From positions 5,884 to 69,883 of the forward strand of contig JBBKWH010000076.1 of the NCBI GenBank assembly GCA_037968855.1: a stretch of 64,000 bases of DNA, given 5' to 3'. Each line of letters opens with the position of its first letter. Position 1 is the first letter of the stretch. A program made the translations under genes and the position numbers. Below are positions 33,441 through 42,218 of this stretch, one piece after another. The DNA comes from JBBKWH01 sp037968855 (GTDB lineage: Bacteria > Pseudomonadota > Gammaproteobacteria > Pseudomonadales > Moraxellaceae). The notes beneath the pieces are model-generated. The model was given only the letters and a program-made list of their open reading frames with translations. It was not told where the DNA came from and made no database searches.

Positions 33441-33911
33441 TCACGCTTTTTGATACTGAACAATCACTACTTCTGCGTCAGTCTCAATCTGCTCAAACGC
33501 CTCCATCATTAACGCAAGCGCGCCTGCCTCACCAAAGCCACCCGTGCCTGCCCCGATAACTGGAAAAGCCACGCGACCGAACTGATGCTCATTGACCAAC
33601 TGCATTGCAGATACCACAGATTGCTGAATGGACGCACGCGTTGCGCGCCAAAACATGTTAATACCCGCCACATGAATAATCGCTTGGTAAGGCAATGTGC
33701 CAGCCGCCGTAACGACTGCACCACCGAGCGGGATCGCACCTTGCTTACCAAGCGCCCGAAATGGTGCATAACCGCCTTTCTTTTTAATTGCAGCAGACAC
33801 GCCTTGTGGGATTAACAACCACCACGGAATGATATTTCTATTCCAAGCGTTCACAATCACATCAACTGGCTGATCCAGCAGATCACCTTGGATAACAATG
33901 GGCTTAACCAT
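33441..33911 (-). CDS. macro-domain (ADP-ribose-binding) protein
   Basis: A 156-aa single macro domain (Appr-1-p processing type). GDLLDQPVDVIVNAWN (9-24) and the phosphate-binding loop FPVIGAGTGGFGEAGAL are typical. The loop after VNAWN is unusual: RNIIPWWLLIPQGVS replaces the Gly-rich LxxGGGV found in MacroD-type hydrolases, so the activity is not obvious. Such proteins bind or hydrolyse ADP-ribose or O-acetyl-ADP-ribose, the latter being a sirtuin product. The gene converges on cobB with a 69-base gap. The ATG at 33911 gives the standard N-terminus. Confidence 0.88.
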   Translation of the reverse strand: MVKPIVIQGDLLDQPVDVIVNAWNRNIIPWWLLIPQGVSAAIKKKGGYAPFRALGKQGAIPLGGAVVTAAGTLPYQAIIHVAGINMFWRATRASIQQSVVSAMQLVNEHQFGRVAFPVIGAGTGGFGEAGALALMMEAFEQIETDAEVVIVQYQKA

Positions 33912-33978
33912 GATTTTTTTACTACTCTTGTAATACCTGCACCACGAATATGATGATCAATTAATCCGGTCTTACCTG

Positions 33979-35391
33979 CTAATCCTTCTTCCAAATCTCC
34001 AGATCAATCTGATCATGTAACTCTGGATAATCCGCCGGATCAAAACGTGGATTGCCAGTCGCTTTGTCTTGGGCAAAATAATCTTTGGTCAGCTTAACCA
34101 CCAACCCAGACAGCAAAACAATCGCCACCAAATTAATGCTCGCCATCAAGCCCATCGCGGCATCCGCCGCATTAAACACCGTCGCCACACTCTCGTATGA
34201 TCCCCACATCACCATCAACAACACCGATGCGCGGAGTACAAACAAGCCAACTGGTGTGGCTAATTTTAGATAAGACAAGGCGTTTTCGGCATACGAGTAA
34301 TTGCCAATAATTGAGGTAAAGGCAAAAAAGAAAATCGCAATGGCAATAAAATACCGCCCCGCCTCACCAATATGCACGGTCATCGCGGCTTGGGTTAACG
34401 GTGTACCAGTCAAGCTAGGATCAGTCGCCAGCGTGCCAGACAATAAAATCATGATGGCCGTGGCCGAACAGATCAGCAAGGTATCAATAAACACCCCAAG
34501 AGCCTGCACCAAGCCTTGCGATGAGGGATGGTAAGGATTGGGCGTCGCCACTGCCGCGATATTCGGCGCAGAGCCCATGCCCGCTTCGTTAGAAAACAAG
34601 CCGCGTTTGACCCCACTTAACATCGCACCGGCAATCCCGCCAACCGCTTGCTCAAGACCAAAAGCACTTTTGACAATCAACAACAGTACGGCTGGCACTT
34701 GGCCAATATTGACGATCACCACATACAAGGCCACCAGCAAGTAAGCCACCGCCATAAACGGCACCACCCACTCGGCAATTCGCGCAACCTGCTTAATCCC
34801 ACCAAAGATCACCAGACCCGCCAGCACCGCCACCCCTGCGCCAACCGTCATTTTTGAGAGGCCAAACGCACCTTCAACCGCGCCAACAATCGAATTGGCC
34901 TGTACCGCGTTAAAAACCAAGCCAAAGGCCAAAATCAAACAAACCGAAAAAATCGCCGCTGCCCACGGTGCCTTTAGGCCAATGGCAATATAGTAAGCAG
35001 GGCCGCCACGCAATTGACCGTGCTGATCGCGGATTTTATACATCTGCGCCAACGTGCTTTCGGCATACGCGGTCGCCATCCCCAATAGCGCCACCATCCA
35101 CATCCAAAAAATCGCCCCAGCACCACCCAGTACAATCGCCACCGCCACACCAGCCAAATTACCCGTGCCTACCCGCGAGGCCAAACTGGTACACAAAGCC
35201 TGAAACGGACTAATCCCGCCTTGATCCTGATCGACGCTTGGCTTACGCAACACCGATTTAAACAGCGCCGAAAAATGCACAAACTGAATAAATTTTAAGC
35301 GAACAGTAAAAAACACCCCCACCGCTAATAGGCCATAGATCAGCACATAGCTCCACAGCAGCGTATTTAGGCCATCAATCACAGCAGACAT
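33979..35391 (-). CDS. sodium:alanine/glycine symporter (AGCS family)
   Basis: A 470-aa inner-membrane transporter importing small neutral amino acids with Na+. The AGCS features are SLASRVGTGNLAGVAVAI near residues 70-88, GGPAYYIAIGL, KRGLFSNEAGMGSAPN and FAFTSIIGNYSYAENAL; about ten hydrophobic helices are visible. Relatives include AlsT, DagA and AgcS. The first residues (MSAVIDGLNTLLWSYVLIYGLL) match the family start. It is transcribed alone, ending toward the macro-domain gene, with a long intergenic region upstream. Confidence 0.93.
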   Translation of the reverse strand: MSAVIDGLNTLLWSYVLIYGLLAVGVFFTVRLKFIQFVHFSALFKSVLRKPSVDQDQGGISPFQALCTSLASRVGTGNLAGVAVAIVLGGAGAIFWMWMVALLGMATAYAESTLAQMYKIRDQHGQLRGGPAYYIAIGLKAPWAAAIFSVCLILAFGLVFNAVQANSIVGAVEGAFGLSKMTVGAGVAVLAGLVIFGGIKQVARIAEWVVPFMAVAYLLVALYVVIVNIGQVPAVLLLIVKSAFGLEQAVGGIAGAMLSGVKRGLFSNEAGMGSAPNIAAVATPNPYHPSSQGLVQALGVFIDTLLICSATAIMILLSGTLATDPSLTGTPLTQAAMTVHIGEAGRYFIAIAIFFFAFTSIIGNYSYAENALSYLKLATPVGLFVLRASVLLMVMWGSYESVATVFNAADAAMGLMASINLVAIVLLSGLVVKLTKDYFAQDKATGNPRFDPADYPELHDQIDLEIWKKD

Positions 35392-36007
35392 AGGCGTTCT
35401 TACCTTGGATCAAATCGGATAAAATAGATCATCCCACGCTCCACACCCTAAAGATCAATTCGACCAAAAGACACCCCATTGCAGTACGTTCATGTCATTT
35501 GACTGAACAAACACACGTCTACAGTCATAGATCAATAAGGCACTTCAGCAAAATAAACATTCAAAAACAATAACAAGTATTTATCAGTCGTCACATCAGC
35601 TAATCAAAAAGTGTTCGTTTTGGTATTTTTTATGACCCACAAGTCACTTTGTTCAACACAAGAATAGGTTTTGTAGCATCCAATCGCCCCCATCATTTCT
35701 CATAGTCTGAGCATGTTGTCTAACCTAACGTCGGTGTTTTTTGCACAAGACATGGCAAAATCCACCGTCAGCAAGGATACTTCAGGCCAGTTGGTGGTGA
35801 TCCATCGGGTCAGGCCAACACCGGAAATACACATGCTATGTGACTGTCTAGTCACACAATGCAGTAGTCCAGATCATGTGGCTATCCCAAACTTGCGGCC
35901 GCCGCAGTTTTGCCACCATGGTCATTTGACGGCAACGTCAACGGACACCATTTCTCCTGAGTGAGCTAAACCTCCGGCGCATGATGCCGGTCTAGAGGAA
36001 AGCAGAT
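35392..36007. other. 616-base intergenic region between symporter and acyl-CoA dehydrogenase genes
   Basis: Divergent promoters for both flanking genes should lie here. The left half is AT-rich (35480-35650). An inverted repeat CCGGC-GCATGAT-GCCGG occupies 35974-35990, just before the ribosome site GAGGAAA of the dehydrogenase. An 83-codon frame at 35713-35964 has no ribosome site and no recognisable features, so I do not call it a gene. Confidence 0.55.
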
Positions 36008-37810
36008 ATGCCACAATATAAAGCCCCGATTCGTGACATCCAGTTCGTCATGCACGAATTGCTCAATGCCGAAGCGCATTATGACGCCATTCCAGCCTAT
36101 GCAGGCACCAACCGCGAATTGATCGACGGTCTGGTCGAAGCCGGTGCAGACTTTTGTGAAAACGAATTGGCACCGATCAACCAATCGGGTGACCAAGAAG
36201 GCTGTACTCGTCATGACGACGGCAGCGTCACTACGCCAAAAGGCTTTAAAGAAGCCTACAAAAAATACGTCGAACTCGGCTATCCATCGCTGTCCGTGCC
36301 AGAAGCACACGGCGGTCAAGGTTTGGCGGGTTCAATCGGTGTCATCATGAGCGAAATGATGGGTACCGCCAACTGGTCATGGGGCATGTACCCTGGCTTG
36401 TCACACGGCGCGACCCGTACTGTTGAGCATCATGGTTCGGATGAGCAAAAAGAGCTGTATTTGACCAAACTGGTCTCCGGCGAATGGACTGGCACCATGT
36501 GCTTGACCGAAGCGCATGCTGGTTCTGACTTGGGCATTATCCGCACCAAAGCGGAAGCCAACGACGACGGCAGCTATGCCATTACTGGCCAGAAGATTTT
36601 TATCTCTGCTGGCGAACACGACATGGCACCTAACATCGTGCATATCGTGTTGGCTCGTCTACCAGGCGCGCCTAAAGGCACCAAAGGTATTTCGCTGTTC
36701 ATCGTGCCAAAGTTCAACGTCAATGCTGACGGTTCGATTGGTGAGCGCAACAGCCTGATCTGTGGTTCGATTGAACACAAAATGGGTATTCATGGTAACG
36801 CCACTTGCGTCATGAACTTTGACGGCGCAAAAGGCTTCCTGATTGGGCCAGAAAACCGCGGCCTCAACTGCATGTTCACCTTCATGAACGTCGCCCGTAT
36901 CGGTACTGCGGTACAAGGTCTGGCTGCATCAGAAGGCGCGTTCCAAGGTTCGCTGACTTACGCTCGTGACCGTCTGGCCATGCGCTCTTTGTCTGGTCCT
37001 AAAAACCCAGAAAAAGAAGCCGATCCAATCATTGTGCATCCAGCCGTTCGTAACATGCTGATGACCCAAAAAGCCTTTGCTGAAGGTGGTCGTGCGCTGG
37101 TGTACTTCTTGTCGTTCTTTGCAGACACCGTTGAGGCATCTGAAGACGCCGATCAGAAGAAAGCCGCAGACGACATGCTGTCCCTGCTGACGCCAATTGC
37201 CAAAGCCTTCTTGACCGAAACGGGTCTAGAGTCTGCTAACCACGGCGTGCAGGTATACGGCGGCCACGGCTTTATCGCTGAGTGGGGCATGGAGCAAATC
37301 GTCCGTGATACCCGTATCGCTTGCTTGTACGAAGGCACTACCGAAATCCAAGCATTGGACTTGTTGGGCCGTAAAGTCCTGCAAACCCAAGGCGCGATGC
37401 TGCGTAACTTCACCAAGATGATCCACAAATTCTGTGAAGAAAACAAAGACAACGCTGCCATGGCTGAGTTCACTGCGCCATTGGCCGCACTGAACAAAGA
37501 ATGGGGCGACCTGACCATGCGCATTGGCATGAAAGCCATGCAAAACCCAGACGAAGTCGGTGCAGCAGCCGTTGACTACATGTACTTCTCTGGCTACGTC
37601 ACCCTTGCGTACCTGTGGGCGCGTATGGCTAAAGTTGCTCAAGACACATTGGCTGGTGACACCACCGAAACTGCGTTCTATGACACCAAGGTCAAAACTG
37701 CACAGTTCTACTTCAAGAAAATCCTGCCGCGTACTCGTTCGCATGTCGACACCATCGACACCGGCTTGGACACCTTGATGGCCGTTTCTGCCGAAAACTT
37801 CGCATTCTAA
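36008..37810 (+). CDS. acyl-CoA dehydrogenase (large, with C-terminal extension), copy 1
   Basis: An FAD-dependent acyl-CoA dehydrogenase performing the first step of beta-oxidation. The 600-aa product belongs to the long form with an extra N-terminal helical lead (MPQYKAPIRDIQFVMHELL) and an acetyl-CoA-dehydrogenase-like C-terminal domain. Visible core: MCLTEAHAGSDLGIIRTKA, GTKGISLFIVPKF, EHKMGIHGNATCVMNFD, QVYGGHGFIAEWGMEQIVRD and the catalytic-site region RIACLYEGTTEIQALDLLG. GAGGAAA lies before the ATG. It is followed after 237 bases by a second copy. Chain-length specificity cannot be read from sequence. Confidence 0.93.
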   Translation: MPQYKAPIRDIQFVMHELLNAEAHYDAIPAYAGTNRELIDGLVEAGADFCENELAPINQSGDQEGCTRHDDGSVTTPKGFKEAYKKYVELGYPSLSVPEAHGGQGLAGSIGVIMSEMMGTANWSWGMYPGLSHGATRTVEHHGSDEQKELYLTKLVSGEWTGTMCLTEAHAGSDLGIIRTKAEANDDGSYAITGQKIFISAGEHDMAPNIVHIVLARLPGAPKGTKGISLFIVPKFNVNADGSIGERNSLICGSIEHKMGIHGNATCVMNFDGAKGFLIGPENRGLNCMFTFMNVARIGTAVQGLAASEGAFQGSLTYARDRLAMRSLSGPKNPEKEADPIIVHPAVRNMLMTQKAFAEGGRALVYFLSFFADTVEASEDADQKKAADDMLSLLTPIAKAFLTETGLESANHGVQVYGGHGFIAEWGMEQIVRDTRIACLYEGTTEIQALDLLGRKVLQTQGAMLRNFTKMIHKFCEENKDNAAMAEFTAPLAALNKEWGDLTMRIGMKAMQNPDEVGAAAVDYMYFSGYVTLAYLWARMAKVAQDTLAGDTTETAFYDTKVKTAQFYFKKILPRTRSHVDTIDTGLDTLMAVSAENFAF

Positions 37811-37857
37811 TGCCGAAGGTAAATACCGCAGGTTTTGCCTTGTGGTATTTGCATCGC

Positions 37858-37883
37858 AAACGGCAGGATCATTCCTGCCGTTT
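37858..37883 (+). terminator. hairpin terminator after the first acyl-CoA dehydrogenase gene
   Basis: AAACGGCAGGA-TCAT-TCCTGCCGTTT is a perfect 11-pair stem 47 bases after the stop. The T run is short (TTTGTCT). Confidence 0.65.
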
Positions 37884-37977
37884 GTCTATCCCCTGACTCG
37901 TGCAGATGGGTGATGGGATCTAAATACTGCGTTTATTTAGTCAGGCAGTTCTCATTTTGTTAGAATGCCACACTAAA

Positions 37978-37991
37978 TGAACACTCGTTCA
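37978..37991 (+). promoter_or_regulatory. palindrome TGAAC-N4-GTTCA, possible TetR-type operator
   Basis: TGAACACTCGTTCA is a perfect interrupted palindrome 57 bases before the second dehydrogenase gene. Its size and symmetry fit operators of TetR-family fatty-acid regulators such as PsrA; the assignment is inference. Confidence 0.45.
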
Positions 37992-37998
37992 CTTTTCG

Positions 37999-38018
37999 AT
38001 TGATTCAACAGAATCAAT
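37999..38018 (+). repeat. inverted repeat ATTGATTC-AACA-GAATCAAT upstream of the second dehydrogenase
   Basis: Perfect eight-base arms around a four-base loop, 30 bases before the ATG and just before the ribosome-site region. It could be a second operator or an mRNA leader hairpin. Confidence 0.6.
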
Positions 38019-38047
38019 TTCCTCCTAGACATTTTTATAGGTGAATC

Positions 38048-39823
38048 ATGGCCGTTTATAACGCTCCCCTTCAAGACATGCGCTTTATCCTAAGCGACGT
38101 ATTTGCTGCGGATCAATTCTGGCAATCGATTCCAGACTTGGCTCACGTTGACATGGCCACGGTCGATGCCGTACTCGAAGAAATGGCCAAGTTTAGCCAA
38201 AATGTGCTGCTGCCATTGAACCGCACTGGCGACGAAGAAGGCGCACAAATTAACGGCGACGTGGTCACCACACCGGCCGGTTTTAAAGAAGCCTTCAAAC
38301 AATACGCCGAAGGCGGTTGGGTTGGTCTAGGCGCTGCCGAAGAATGGGGTGGTCAAGGCATGCCAAAAATGGTCACCATGCTGGCCGAAGAAATGATCTT
38401 TGCGGTCAACCCATCGTTTACCCTGTATCCGCTATTGTCAGTTGGTGCATGCTTGGCATTGGCCAACTATGCCTCACAAGAGCAAAAAGAAACCTACCTG
38501 CCACGCATCTACTCCGGCGAATGGTCAGGCACCATGTGCTTAACCGAGCCACATGCCGGTACTGATTTGGGTATTATCAAAACCAAAGCCATTCCAAAAG
38601 ACGACGGTAGCTACGCCATTAGCGGCACCAAAATCTTTATTACTGGCGGCGAACACGACCTGACCGACAACCTGATCCATTTGGTACTGGCCAAAACGCC
38701 AGATGCACCAGCCGGCTCTAAAGGTATTTCGCTGTTTATCGTTCCGAAATTTATGGTCAATGCTGACGGCACACTAGGCGCACGCAACACCGTTGCCGCC
38801 GGTAGCATCGAACACAAAATGGGTATCAAAGCCTCGGCCACGTGCGTGATGAACTTTGACGACGCGACAGGCTATTTGGTCGGCAAAGAAAATGAAGGCT
38901 TGGCCGCCATGTTCGTGATGATGAACTACGAGCGCCTGTCGATGGGCTTGCAAGGCATGGGCGCATCAGAAATCGCCTATCAAAATGCCGCACTGTACGC
39001 CGCTGACCGTACACAAGGTCGTAGCGCAACCGGCGTGATCTCACCAGAAAAATCAGCCGATGCAATCATTCATCATCCAGATGTGCGTCGTATGTTGCTC
39101 AATACTCGTGCGCATAACGAAGCAGGCCGTTGCTTTGCCATGTATGTGGCCCGTCAGTTGGACTTGTCCAAATATGGCAACGATGAGCAAAAGAAAGCCG
39201 CAGCCGACCGTGTTGCCCTGCTTACCCCTGTTGCCAAGGCGTTCTTGACCGACAAAGCACTCGATGCCTGTGTCGATGCACAGCAAGTGTTTGGTGGTCA
39301 CGGTTATATCCGCGAATGGGGCATGGAACAGTACGTACGTGACGTGCGCATTGCGCAGATCTATGAAGGCACCAACGGCATTCAAGCCTTGGACTTGATG
39401 GGGCGTAAAGTGGTGCGTAACGGCGGTGCATTCGTGGCCACTTACTTGGCCGAAATTCGCGAATTTGCCGCCAACATGAAGGCGGATAACGACTTCTTAA
39501 AAGCAGCGTTGCTTAAAGCAGTTGATCGCATCGACGCCTTGACCCATGCGGTGATTGCGCGCAGCAAAACCAATGCCGACGAAGTCAACGCAGCTTGTGT
39601 CGACTACCTGCACGCCTTTGGTCTGATGAGCTACGCTTACATGTTTGCGTTGATGATCGAAGCGGCCAACGGCAAACAAGGCACGTTCTACAGCGACAAG
39701 ACGTTGCTGGCACGTTTCTTTGTCACTCGTGTCTTGCCAGAGTTGGATGCCCGCGCTGCTGCCGTTGAAGCCGGTGCTGAACAGTTGATGGACTTCACTG
39801 CTGAGTATTTTGCGCAGGCTTAA
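38048..39823 (+). CDS. acyl-CoA dehydrogenase (large, with C-terminal extension), copy 2
   Basis: A 591-aa paralogue of the preceding gene, collinear over its whole length: MAVYNAPLQDMRFILSDVF at the start, MCLTEPHAGTDLGIIKTKA, GSKGISLFIVPKF, EHKMGIKASATCVMNFDD, QVFGGHGYIREWGMEQYVRD and RIAQIYEGTNGIQALDLMG. Divergence is clear across the protein, so it is an old duplication, probably with different chain-length preference. It has its own leader with two palindromes and its own tandem terminator hairpins, so it is likely transcribed on its own. Product goes on to FadB/FadA, encoded at 54-58 kb. Confidence 0.93.
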   Translation: MAVYNAPLQDMRFILSDVFAADQFWQSIPDLAHVDMATVDAVLEEMAKFSQNVLLPLNRTGDEEGAQINGDVVTTPAGFKEAFKQYAEGGWVGLGAAEEWGGQGMPKMVTMLAEEMIFAVNPSFTLYPLLSVGACLALANYASQEQKETYLPRIYSGEWSGTMCLTEPHAGTDLGIIKTKAIPKDDGSYAISGTKIFITGGEHDLTDNLIHLVLAKTPDAPAGSKGISLFIVPKFMVNADGTLGARNTVAAGSIEHKMGIKASATCVMNFDDATGYLVGKENEGLAAMFVMMNYERLSMGLQGMGASEIAYQNAALYAADRTQGRSATGVISPEKSADAIIHHPDVRRMLLNTRAHNEAGRCFAMYVARQLDLSKYGNDEQKKAAADRVALLTPVAKAFLTDKALDACVDAQQVFGGHGYIREWGMEQYVRDVRIAQIYEGTNGIQALDLMGRKVVRNGGAFVATYLAEIREFAANMKADNDFLKAALLKAVDRIDALTHAVIARSKTNADEVNAACVDYLHAFGLMSYAYMFALMIEAANGKQGTFYSDKTLLARFFVTRVLPELDARAAAVEAGAEQLMDFTAEYFAQA

Positions 39824-39831
39824 TGCATAGC

Positions 39832-39858
39832 GGGTTAGCGGCTTTTATCCGCTAACCC
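39832..39858 (+). terminator. first hairpin after the second acyl-CoA dehydrogenase gene
   Basis: GGGTTAGCGG-CTTTTAT-CCGCTAACCC is a perfect ten-pair stem 8 bases after the stop, without a good T run. It may act with the next hairpin. Confidence 0.6.
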
Positions 39859-39884
39859 ATTTATGCTGACAGCATTGTGATGCA

Positions 39885-39916
39885 CAAAAAAGACGCGATC
39901 ATTCGCGTCTTTTTTT
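39885..39916 (+). terminator. intrinsic terminator, second of a tandem pair
   Basis: AAAAAAGACGCGA-TCAT-TCGCGTCTTTTTT, 13 pairs including the A/T ends, followed by a T run. It is strong and potentially bidirectional. Confidence 0.88.
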
Positions 39917-40168
39917 ATGCCAAAAACAGCCCAATCAGCCTACCACCCTCCAAACAATAACCCCCAAATTTGAGACACTCCAGACTCAAGCTCACCACAA
40001 TACTGTCTTTAGACTCGCCATACCATTGACGACAAAATCAGCCAAAACATAGTCTTCGCTCACAAACAGTCATCAACATGGTGTAAAAAATAATGGCACC
40101 TACCCAATAACAACAGTTCAATCCGTCTAACACCGTTGCGTTTTTTTATCATTTGAATGGGGCACACC

Positions 40169-41281
40169 ATGACGAGACAATTAATCACCAGCCTCTTGGC
40201 CTTTGGCATCATTGGGACCGCAAGCTGTCAGCCATCTGACCCAGCACCCAGCAACACGCTATTGGTCAATAGCTGCAACAAATCCCACAACGCCGCCAGC
40301 ATCACCAAGCCAACCGGTGTCTATACCAGTGTGATCACCGCTGGAGCCGCCGCCAATACCACCATCAATGGCGGCCTGATCCGCGTCAACTGGGCCGAAC
40401 TAGAGCCTGCGCCAGATCAATTTGACTTTAGTGCCATTGATAGCCGCTTGGCACTGCTGCCCGCCGGCAAAAAATGGAGTCTTGGCATCCATGGCGGCTG
40501 GAGCTCACTGAATGAATCTGATCCTGATTTTGCGGCACCCATGGCCGCACACATGTCACCCGCTTGGCTAGAGTCCGACTACGCCATCAGTACCTTTGAC
40601 ATGGAGTTTCGCAATGTCACCGTGCATATGCCCAAGTATTGGGATGCCACGTTACAGGCGCGACTGGCCAGCATGCTGCAAACGGTCGCCACACATTATC
40701 AAAACGATGAGCGCCTACAACTGGTCTACGTGCCACAAATGACCAGCAATGGGATTGAAGGCCACTTTAATGGCGTCCCCAATAGCACCTTGATCAGTGC
40801 AGCAGGCATCAATCCTAACCAAAGCAATGCAGCACAACTGTTTGAAGACATCTGGGTCGATGCAGCACTCACCGTCGCCAAAAGTACGGCGTTGGCGTTT
40901 AGCAATAAAGCCGTGGCATTTGAAGTGCACGAAGTGATTGATCGGGTTTCGATTCCACAGCGCATTATGGATGGCCTGCTGCAAGATGCCGATTTTGGCA
41001 ATCGTGCAGGCGCTGCCATGTGGTGGATCTCTGGCGGTACAACCTATCAGTCCAACCTCGTACAAGCCTTGTCGCAATACCAAGGCGATGTGTACGGTCA
41101 AGTGATTGGCAAATCATCACAGGCCTATCGCTATCCCAACAACGACTACAGCCAAGTGTTTAGTCAGGCCAAAGCACTCTGCATGCGCTATATCGAACCA
41201 TGGAACTATGAGTTTGAAAACAACACCCACAACGACCTGATGACCGACTTTAATCAATTTGCGCAAGACAGCTTTGATTAA
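40169..41281 (+). CDS. secreted lipoprotein, glycoside-hydrolase-like TIM barrel
   Basis: A 370-aa lipoprotein (signal peptide ending GTAS-Cys20). After the leader the sequence resembles the start of beta-galactosidase/GH-A clan barrels: GGLIRVNWAELEPAPDQFDFSAID, shown here in parts, matches the common pattern R-x-x-W-x-x-L-E-P-x-x-x-x-Y/F-D-F. This is followed by WSLGIHGGW, LQLVYVPQM, VAFEVHEVIDR and MWWISGG. I cannot identify the two catalytic acids with certainty. It is probably a sugar-acting enzyme exposed in the periplasm or at the surface. The ATG at 40169 is preferred, with TGGGG upstream. Confidence 0.65.
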   Translation: MTRQLITSLLAFGIIGTASCQPSDPAPSNTLLVNSCNKSHNAASITKPTGVYTSVITAGAAANTTINGGLIRVNWAELEPAPDQFDFSAIDSRLALLPAGKKWSLGIHGGWSSLNESDPDFAAPMAAHMSPAWLESDYAISTFDMEFRNVTVHMPKYWDATLQARLASMLQTVATHYQNDERLQLVYVPQMTSNGIEGHFNGVPNSTLISAAGINPNQSNAAQLFEDIWVDAALTVAKSTALAFSNKAVAFEVHEVIDRVSIPQRIMDGLLQDADFGNRAGAAMWWISGGTTYQSNLVQALSQYQGDVYGQVIGKSSQAYRYPNNDYSQVFSQAKALCMRYIEPWNYEFENNTHNDLMTDFNQFAQDSFD

Positions 41282-41445
41282 CTGTTTTGATTAAAAGTCT
41301 AGGGCAATCAAACCACTAACAGCCTCGTGCCATCATCCCGCTCTTGGTGACATGAGGTGCCAGATTGTGCTCTAACCCATTCAAGTCAACTGTCTCGGTT
41401 ATGTGAGACAATACCCGCCATCTCGGCACACAGGTTGACGTCTTC

Positions 41446-42186
41446 ATGCAACTCGACAAGATCCTCCAATCACAAGGCTTTGGATCGCGCAAACATTGCC
41501 GCGCCTTGATTGAGCGCGGTCACGTCCGTATTGCTGGCGACACCATCACCAACATCAAAGCCAATATCCCAACCGAAAATCTGACCCTTGAGATCAACGG
41601 CCAACTGTGGCCATTCCATGCCAAGGTCTATATCGCACTCAACAAGCCGCAAGGCTATGAATGCTCGCATCAACCCCAGAATCATCACAGCGTATTTAGT
41701 CTCTTTGCTGCGCCCTTGCTCGAACGCGGGCTGCAATCGGTTGGGCGACTCGATCAAGACACCACTGGCTTGCTGATTTTGACCGATGACGGCCCGTATC
41801 TGCATGCGCTGACCCATCCACGCAAACATGTATCCAAGCGCTATCTGGTCACCACCGCATGGCCGATTACCGCAGCGCAAATCCATCAACTTGAGCAAGG
41901 CGTCAGCTTGCAAGGCGAAGATGAACTCGTGCGCGCCGACCATTGTGAGCAACGCGGCGAGTGCAGTCTGGCATTGACCATTCATCAAGGCATTTATCAT
42001 CAAGTTAAGCGGATGCTGGCGGCAGTGGGCAATCATGTGGCTGCGTTACATCGCGAGCAAATGGGCCAACTGGTGTTAAACAATCTTGGGTTGGCCGAAG
42101 GCGAATGGTGTTACCTGACTGCCGAGCAAATGTTGCAAGCGCGGCAAACACAGAATCTTGCTGCCGACGCTGAGCAATCGGTTTAA
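41446..42186 (+). CDS. rsuA: 16S rRNA pseudouridine-516 synthase RsuA
   Basis: RsuA makes pseudouridine 516 in 16S rRNA. The 246-aa product has an N-terminal S4 RNA-binding domain (MQLDKILQSQGFGSRKHCRALIERGHVRI, residues 1-29, shown in motif only), the TruA/RsuA-type catalytic motif VGRLDQDTTGLLILTDDG (Asp in GRLD), and the C-terminal GIYHQVKRMLAAVGNHVAALHRE. Distinction from RluB, RluE and RluF rests on the S4 domain and the lack of the RluB extension. The start agrees with the family. It is followed by ccoS at 32 bases. Confidence 0.88.
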   Translation: MQLDKILQSQGFGSRKHCRALIERGHVRIAGDTITNIKANIPTENLTLEINGQLWPFHAKVYIALNKPQGYECSHQPQNHHSVFSLFAAPLLERGLQSVGRLDQDTTGLLILTDDGPYLHALTHPRKHVSKRYLVTTAWPITAAQIHQLEQGVSLQGEDELVRADHCEQRGECSLALTIHQGIYHQVKRMLAAVGNHVAALHREQMGQLVLNNLGLAEGEWCYLTAEQMLQARQTQNLAADAEQSV

Positions 42187-42218
42187 ACTACAGGCTGTTT
42201 TTTTGATGAGCCGATGTC

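Larger units (their letters stand above)
39824..40168. other. intergenic region before the secreted lipoprotein gene
   Basis: 345 bases. The first 95 hold two terminator hairpins. The rest (39930-40150) is AT- and CA-rich and presumably carries the lipoprotein promoter; no clear motif pair was found and no gene is seen. Confidence 0.55.

Noticed and set aside
35713..35964. 83-codon plus-strand frame in the symporter-dehydrogenase gap
   Set aside because: No ribosome site, no recognisable domain, and unusual composition; treated as intergenic.
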